9,261 bases of DNA from Candidatus Omnitrophota bacterium (lineage in GTDB: Bacteria > Omnitrophota > Gorgyraeia > JABMRG01): contig JABMRG010000058.1 in assembly GCA_013202935.1 (NCBI GenBank), forward strand, positions 1-9,261, given 5' to 3'. The notes below the pieces were generated by a model. The model did no database searches. It saw only the letters and a program-made list of their open reading frames with translations, and was not told where the DNA came from. Positions 5,756-9,261 of this stretch are shown one piece after another. The stretch's first letter is position 1. The number at the start of each line of letters is the position of its first letter. The translations under genes were made by a program, and so were the position numbers.

Positions 5756-6157
5756 ATGCAGACAGATACAATAGCCGATTTCATTACCTGTATTAGGAAC
5801 GCATCTTCGGCTAAGAAAGATACAGTAGAATGCCCTGCATCCAAGATGAGAAAGTCCATATGCGAGATCTTAAAGCGTGAAGGTTTTATCAGGGATTTCA
5901 GGATGCTCAACGATAATAAGCAGGGAGGCGTACGAATATACTTAAAGTATTCCAAAAGCAAAGAAAAGATCCCAGCTATAAACAATCTAAAGAGGGTATC
6001 AAAACCAGGCCTTCGTATTTACAAAAAAGAAGATGAGGTACCAGATGTTTTGGGTGGAAGAGGGGTCTCGATTGTATCAACATCAAAGGGTATTTTAACC
6101 AACATTGAGTGCCGCGAACAGAAAATAGGTGGCGAGCTCCTTTGTTATGTTTGGTGA
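5756..6157 (+). CDS. rpsH: 30S ribosomal protein S8
   Basis: S8 (133 aa, usual 130-133) binds helix 21 of 16S rRNA and organises the central domain. In E. coli it also represses the spc operon. The N-terminus DTIADFITCIRNAS at residues 4-17 and the C-terminus STSKG (108-112) with GGELLCYVW (125-133) are diagnostic. The start at 5756 was chosen from the AAGGAG 5 nt upstream and the family N-terminus; the GTG two codons earlier lies in the ribosome-binding site. It is the only gene here separated from its upstream neighbour by a repeat element (76 bp from rpsN). Confidence 0.98.
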   Translation: MQTDTIADFITCIRNASSAKKDTVECPASKMRKSICEILKREGFIRDFRMLNDNKQGGVRIYLKYSKSKEKIPAINNLKRVSKPGLRIYKKEDEVPDVLGGRGVSIVSTSKGILTNIECREQKIGGELLCYVW

Positions 6158-6166
6158 GGAATAGAT

Positions 6167-6703
6167 ATGTCACGAATAGGAAAACAACCGATAGGTATAC
6201 CACAGGGCGTTAAGGTAGATATAGGCCAAAACGGTATAAATATAGAAGGTCCTAAGGGGAAGCTTAACTTGAATATTCCCGATGGCATAAAGGCAGAGAT
6301 AGTAGATAATAATATCTCCGTGACCAGGCTTTCTGATGAGAAAGAGTATCTTATGAAACATGGCCTTATCCGTGCGCTTATAAATAATATGGTTATAGGA
6401 GTGAGCGAAGGGTTTTCTAAGGAGCTTGAAATAATAGGGGTTGGCTTTAAAGCAGAGCTTAGCGGAAAGAAACTTGTACTTAACTTAGGTTTTTCACACC
6501 CTGTAGAATATGCTATTCCAGAGGGCATTACAATAGAAGCCCCTAAGGCTACGCAGCTAATAATTAAGGGTTTTGATAAACAATTAGTAGGTGAGGTTGC
6601 TGCAGAGATAAGAGCCAATTATAAACCAGAACCGTATAAAGGAAAAGGGATACGCTACGTAGGAGAGTATGTCAGAAAGAAAGCTGGCAAGACTGTAGCA
6701 TAA
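6167..6703 (+). CDS. rplF: 50S ribosomal protein L6
   Basis: L6 (178 aa, usual 177-180) is a two-domain protein near the factor-binding (GTPase) centre and L7/L12 stalk base. Visible are MSRIGKQPIGIPQGV at residues 1-15, GPKGKL, HGLIRALINNMVIGVSEGF near 64-82, ELEIIGVGFKA, LVLNLGFSHPVEY and, in the rRNA-binding second domain, PEPYKGKGIRY (about 154-164). GGTGAGGA at 6153-6160, overlapping the rpsH stop, serves as Shine-Dalgarno. Confidence 0.98.
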   Translation: MSRIGKQPIGIPQGVKVDIGQNGINIEGPKGKLNLNIPDGIKAEIVDNNISVTRLSDEKEYLMKHGLIRALINNMVIGVSEGFSKELEIIGVGFKAELSGKKLVLNLGFSHPVEYAIPEGITIEAPKATQLIIKGFDKQLVGEVAAEIRANYKPEPYKGKGIRYVGEYVRKKAGKTVA

Positions 6704-6724
6704 TAAAACCGTAGGTATAATATA

Positions 6725-7087
6725 ATGCAGAAGAAGCGGATTACACAGAGAGAAAGAAGGCATAAGAGGATAAGAAAGAGACTAGCTGGTGCAAGTGAGC
6801 GCCCCAGGCTCTGCATTTACAGGTCCTTAAGTAATATATCGGCACAGATTGTAGATGATGGCGCAGGAAAGACTATTCTTTCAGTCTCTACATTTGATAA
6901 AGATGTAAAATCTCAACTTCCATATGGGGGCAATATAAAAGCAGCAGAAAAGCTTGGCGAGCTTTTAGCTCAAAAAGCAAAGTCAAAAGGTGTGTCAAAG
7001 GTTGTGTTTGATAGAGGTGGATTTACATACCACGGAAGAATAAAGGCATTCGCTGAGGCAGCACGTAAGAGCGGGCTTCTATTTTAG
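6725..7087 (+). CDS. rplR: 50S ribosomal protein L18
   Basis: L18 (120 aa, usual 117-122) binds 5S rRNA with L5 and helps attach it to the central protuberance. The basic N-terminus (QRERRHKRIRKRLAG, residues 8-22) is followed by RPRLCIYRSLSNISAQIVDD at 26-45 and the diagnostic FDRGGFTYHGR at 95-105, then AEAARKSGL. The ATG sits 21 bp after rplF with only a weak AGG upstream, so the ribosome-binding site is poor. The family N-terminus supports this start. Confidence 0.97.
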   Translation: MQKKRITQRERRHKRIRKRLAGASERPRLCIYRSLSNISAQIVDDGAGKTILSVSTFDKDVKSQLPYGGNIKAAEKLGELLAQKAKSKGVSKVVFDRGGFTYHGRIKAFAEAARKSGLLF

Positions 7088-7095
7088 ATTAAATC

Positions 7096-7102
7096 GAAGG
7101 AG
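7096..7102 (+). promoter_or_regulatory. Shine-Dalgarno for rpsE
   Basis: GAAGGAG lies 7 nt before the TTG at 7110. It is the strongest argument that S5 begins at that TTG and carries an N-terminal extension. The internal ATG at 7236 has no comparable, well-spaced site. Confidence 0.75.
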
Positions 7103-7109
7103 AATAGAG

Positions 7110-7679
7110 TTGGAAGATAAGAAAACAGAAAAAGAGCAAAAGCAGGAAGAAGAGAAACGTAAAGAGCAGGCAGAGGTGAAGGAGATCCTTCCTAAAGAGC
7201 TTCAGTCCAAGGAGCCACAGGAAGAGCAGCTGGAGATGTTTGAGAAGGTTCTTACCATAAACCGCACCTCAAAAGTTACTAAAGGTGGTAAAAAGTTAGG
7301 TTTTAGTGCGTTAGTTATTGTCGGTGACAGGAAAGGGCATGTCGGTTGCGGCTTTGGAAAAGCCAATGAGGTCTCTGTTGCTATAAAGAAAGGCCTAAAC
7401 GATGCCAAAAAGTCTATGTTTGAAGTTCCTCTAAAGGGTTCTACCATACCCCATGAGATAATAGGAACCTTTGGCGCGGGAAAGGTCCTGTTGAAGCCTG
7501 CTGGAGAAGGAACCGGAGTTATCGCAGGAGGCGCTACCAGGGCTATATGTGATGCAGCAGGGATAAGGGATATACTTACCAAATGTTTAGGTTCCAATAA
7601 TCCGTTTAATATAGTAAAGGCAACAGCAGCAGGCCTAAAAGAGCTCAGGCATAAGAACGAGGTTCGTGAAAGTTCTTAA
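7110..7679 (+). CDS. rpsE: 30S ribosomal protein S5 with charged N-terminal extension (TTG start)
   Basis: S5 (189 aa, usual about 165) acts in decoding fidelity and mRNA unwinding at the entry channel with S3 and S4. The double-stranded-RNA-binding-like domain starts near residue 48 (NRTSKVTKGGKKLGFSALV) and includes GDRKGHVGCGFGKANEV. The second domain has GAGKVLLKPAGEGTGVIAGG at 121-140 and LGSNNPFNIVKAT at 159-171. Residues 1-42 are a Glu/Lys/Gln-rich segment not found in typical S5, probably a helix or disordered. The strong Shine-Dalgarno favours the TTG. A shorter protein from Met43 (base 7236) is the alternative. The gene expected next, rpmD, is missing. Confidence 0.95.
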   Translation: MEDKKTEKEQKQEEEKRKEQAEVKEILPKELQSKEPQEEQLEMFEKVLTINRTSKVTKGGKKLGFSALVIVGDRKGHVGCGFGKANEVSVAIKKGLNDAKKSMFEVPLKGSTIPHEIIGTFGAGKVLLKPAGEGTGVIAGGATRAICDAAGIRDILTKCLGSNNPFNIVKATAAGLKELRHKNEVRESS

Positions 7680-7698
7680 TTAAAAAGAGTGTGAAGAG

Positions 7699-8244
7699 AT
7701 GGCTATAATAGATTACCTAGTATTGCCCAAAGGGGCAAAGAAGAATAAGAAGAGGCGCGGAAAGGGTCAGGGTTCCGGACATGGCAAGACCGCATGCCGA
7801 GGCCATAAGGGACAGACAGCCCGCGGAAATACTAAGAAATATAAAGGTTTTGAAGGTGGTCAGATGCCTCTTGTCAGAAGATTACCCAAAAGAGGTTTTA
7901 CGAATAAGTTTAAAAAAGAGTATCAGGTTGTAAATATCAGAGACCTGAAGAAACTATCTACCTCAAGCAGCATAACACCCGGCCTTTTATACGATAAGGG
8001 CATTGTAAAGAGCAAGAGACTGCTTATCAAGATACTCGGAGATGGAAGTTTAAAAAAGGCGATAGAAATTCATGCCCATGCTTTTAGCAAGGTTGCTAAA
8101 AAAGCGATTGAGGATGCAGGTGGCAAGGCCGTTCTTGTAAAAAAAACAAAAGATAAAGAAGTAGAGAAGCAAAAACAGCCACAGAAACAGCCAAAAGAAC
8201 AGCCAAAAGAACAGCAAAAGGAAACAAGACAAGAAGATGCTTGA
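7699..8244 (+). CDS. rplO: 50S ribosomal protein L15 with Gln/Lys-rich repeat tail
   Basis: L15 (181 aa, usual 145-150) is a late-binding large-subunit protein that threads a basic N-terminal arm into 23S rRNA. The arm GAKKNKKRRGKGQGSGHGKT at residues 12-31 and RGHKGQTARG at 34-43 are diagnostic, then FEGGQMPLVRRLPKRGF at 51-67. The globular domain ends near DAGGKAVLVKK. From about residue 150 on there is a hydrophilic tail containing four 4-residue units (QPQK, QPKE, QPKE, QQKE, residues 160-175). The Shine-Dalgarno is weak (AAAGAG about 9 nt upstream). The 3' end overlaps secY by 8 bp. Confidence 0.96.
   Translation: MAIIDYLVLPKGAKKNKKRRGKGQGSGHGKTACRGHKGQTARGNTKKYKGFEGGQMPLVRRLPKRGFTNKFKKEYQVVNIRDLKKLSTSSSITPGLLYDKGIVKSKRLLIKILGDGSLKKAIEIHAHAFSKVAKKAIEDAGGKAVLVKKTKDKEVEKQKQPQKQPKEQPKEQQKETRQEDA
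8176..8223 (+). repeat. Four 12-bp in-frame tandem repeats in the rplO tail
   Basis: Units are at 8176-8187, 8188-8199, 8200-8211 and 8212-8223. The middle two are identical (CAGCCAAAAGAA) and the outer two differ at a few bases. They encode QPQK, QPKE, QPKE, QQKE, and the 12-bp period keeps the reading frame. Confidence 0.85.
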
Positions 8245-9261
8245 TGCCTTATCCAACATATTAAAGATCCCAGACCTAAGGAAGAAGATATTCCTTACCT
8301 TTGGCCTGATTGCTGTCTACAGAGTAGGTGCTTATATACCAACTCCAGGTATAGACGGAGCTGCATTGGCTAAATTCTTCGAAGAGATAGCAGCAAGGCA
8401 GGGAGGCACCCTCTTTGGCATAATGGACCTTTTTAGCGGTGGTGCAATATCTAAACTTACAATATTTGCGCTTGGTATCATGCCTTATATATCAAGTTCA
8501 ATTATTATGCAGCTTCTTACAACTGTCATTCCCCATCTTGAAAAGTTAGCTAAGGAAGGCGGGGAAGAAGGCAGGAGAAAGATAACGCAGTATACAAGGT
8601 TTGGAACGGTAGTGTTGGCCATTATCCAGGCATTCTTTATAAGCCTCTATGTAGAGAATCCTGCAAATTTTCAAGGTGTTCAGATAGTCCAATATCCTGG
8701 CTGGAGTTTTAGGCTTCTTACTATATTGACGTTTGCAAGCGGAACAGCGTTTATAATGTGGCTGGGAGAGCAGATATCAGAATATGGTATTGGCAATGGC
8801 ATGTCTATAATAATCACAGCTGGTATAATATCGAGACTTCCAGTTGCGATACGCCAGTTGGTTCTTCTTCTATCACCAGGCGCACCTGCACAGAGACAGA
8901 TCGATGTATTCACGCTTATATTTATGATAGGATTGCTTATTGCGGTAATCGTAGGTGTTATAATGATTACTCAGGGGCAGCGAAGGATACCGGTCCAGTA
9001 TGCCAAGAGGATTGTAGGCAGGAAAGTCTATGGCGGGCAGAGTACTTATATTCCATTTAGAGTAAACCATGCTGGTGTTATACCGATTATATTTGCACAG
9101 TCTATACTTATGTTTCCAGCAACCATAGCTGGTTTTATGCCAAATCCAGCTTTTCAGAGTGCGGCACAATTCCTCCTAAAGCAGACGGTAGTATACAGTA
9201 TATTATATTCATTATTGATTATATTCTTCTGCTATTTTTATACAGCTATTACATTCAACCC
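8237..9261 (+). CDS. secY: Sec translocon channel subunit SecY (3' end outside window)
   Basis: SecY forms the protein-conducting channel in the inner membrane with SecE and SecG. The frame is open for 341 codons to the window edge; the full protein is usually 420-450 aa, so about the last quarter (TM9, TM10 and C-tail) is missing. The start MLDALSNILKIPDLRKKI matches the family. Then come TM1 (about 18-35), the plug/TM2 region TLFGIMDLFSGGAISKLT and IFALGIMPYISSSIIMQLL (58-94), WLGEQISEYGIGNGMSIII (175-193, TM4-TM5), QGQRRIPVQYAKR (246-258, cytoplasmic loop), VNHAGVIPIIFAQSIL (TM7), and TM8 ending in FYTAITFN. The ATG overlaps the end of rplO by 8 bp and lacks a well-spaced Shine-Dalgarno, so coupling is likely. 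Confidence 0.98.
   Translation, partial: MLDALSNILKIPDLRKKIFLTFGLIAVYRVGAYIPTPGIDGAALAKFFEEIAARQGGTLFGIMDLFSGGAISKLTIFALGIMPYISSSIIMQLLTTVIPHLEKLAKEGGEEGRRKITQYTRFGTVVLAIIQAFFISLYVENPANFQGVQIVQYPGWSFRLLTILTFASGTAFIMWLGEQISEYGIGNGMSIIITAGIISRLPVAIRQLVLLLSPGAPAQRQIDVFTLIFMIGLLIAVIVGVIMITQGQRRIPVQYAKRIVGRKVYGGQSTYIPFRVNHAGVIPIIFAQSILMFPATIAGFMPNPAFQSAAQFLLKQTVVYSILYSLLIIFFCYFYTAITFN

Noticed and set aside
5608..5985. Minus-strand open frame spanning the repeat gap and rpsH
   Set aside because: It crosses the REP-like element and overlaps S14 and S8. Its translation looks like a frame shadow, with no ribosome-binding site seen.
6716..6721. TATAAT before rplR as a -10 promoter box
   Set aside because: No -35-like hexamer at the right distance, and the site abuts the start codon within a tightly packed operon.
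8758..9060. Plus-strand 100-codon open frame inside secY
   Set aside because: SecY is continuous and clearly coding in another frame here; this frame is incidental.

Overview
The window is a bacterial ribosomal-protein cluster: the distal S10 operon running straight into the spc operon, with every gene on the + strand. The order is rplC (3' end only), rplD, rplW, rplB, rpsS, rplV, rpsC, rplP, rpmC, rpsQ, rplN, rplX, rplE, rpsN (zinc type), rpsH, rplF, rplR, rpsE, rplO, secY (3' end cut off). Gaps between genes are 0-36 bp or short overlaps, so one long polycistronic mRNA is expected. I saw no internal promoter or terminator. The genes encode proteins of both ribosomal subunits plus SecY, the core channel of the Sec translocon.

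The organism is clearly bacterial. By eye the DNA is moderately AT-leaning, with heavy use of ATA for Ile and AGA/AGG for Arg. rpmD (L30) is absent between rpsE and rplO. A GGGGACAGTCCC palindromic repeat sits between rpsN and rpsH, and several proteins carry lysine-rich or charged tails. Together these suggest an uncultured lineage, perhaps Omnitrophota or a PVC relative, but this is inference from style and not a firm placement.

Region by region: 1-3310 holds the S10-operon part (L3 end, L4, L23, L2, S19, L22, S3). 3329-4195 holds L16, L29 and S17, closely packed or overlapping. 4192-5679 starts the spc part (L14, L24 with a four-Cys motif, L5, zinc-type S14). 5680-5755 is the only sizeable intergenic gap and holds the palindromic repeat pair. 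5756-8244 holds S8, L6, L18, S5 (N-terminal extension) and L15 (C-terminal repeat tail). 8237-9261 is SecY, open at the window edge.

This is mostly an ordinary core region and I see no new multi-gene system. The observations most worth a second look are: L2 has Gln in place of the near-invariant His of the DHPHGGGEG motif; S19 has Leu in place of the conserved Pro of FAPTR; a REP-like element lies inside an essential operon; L30 is missing; and several ribosomal proteins have unusual charged extensions.
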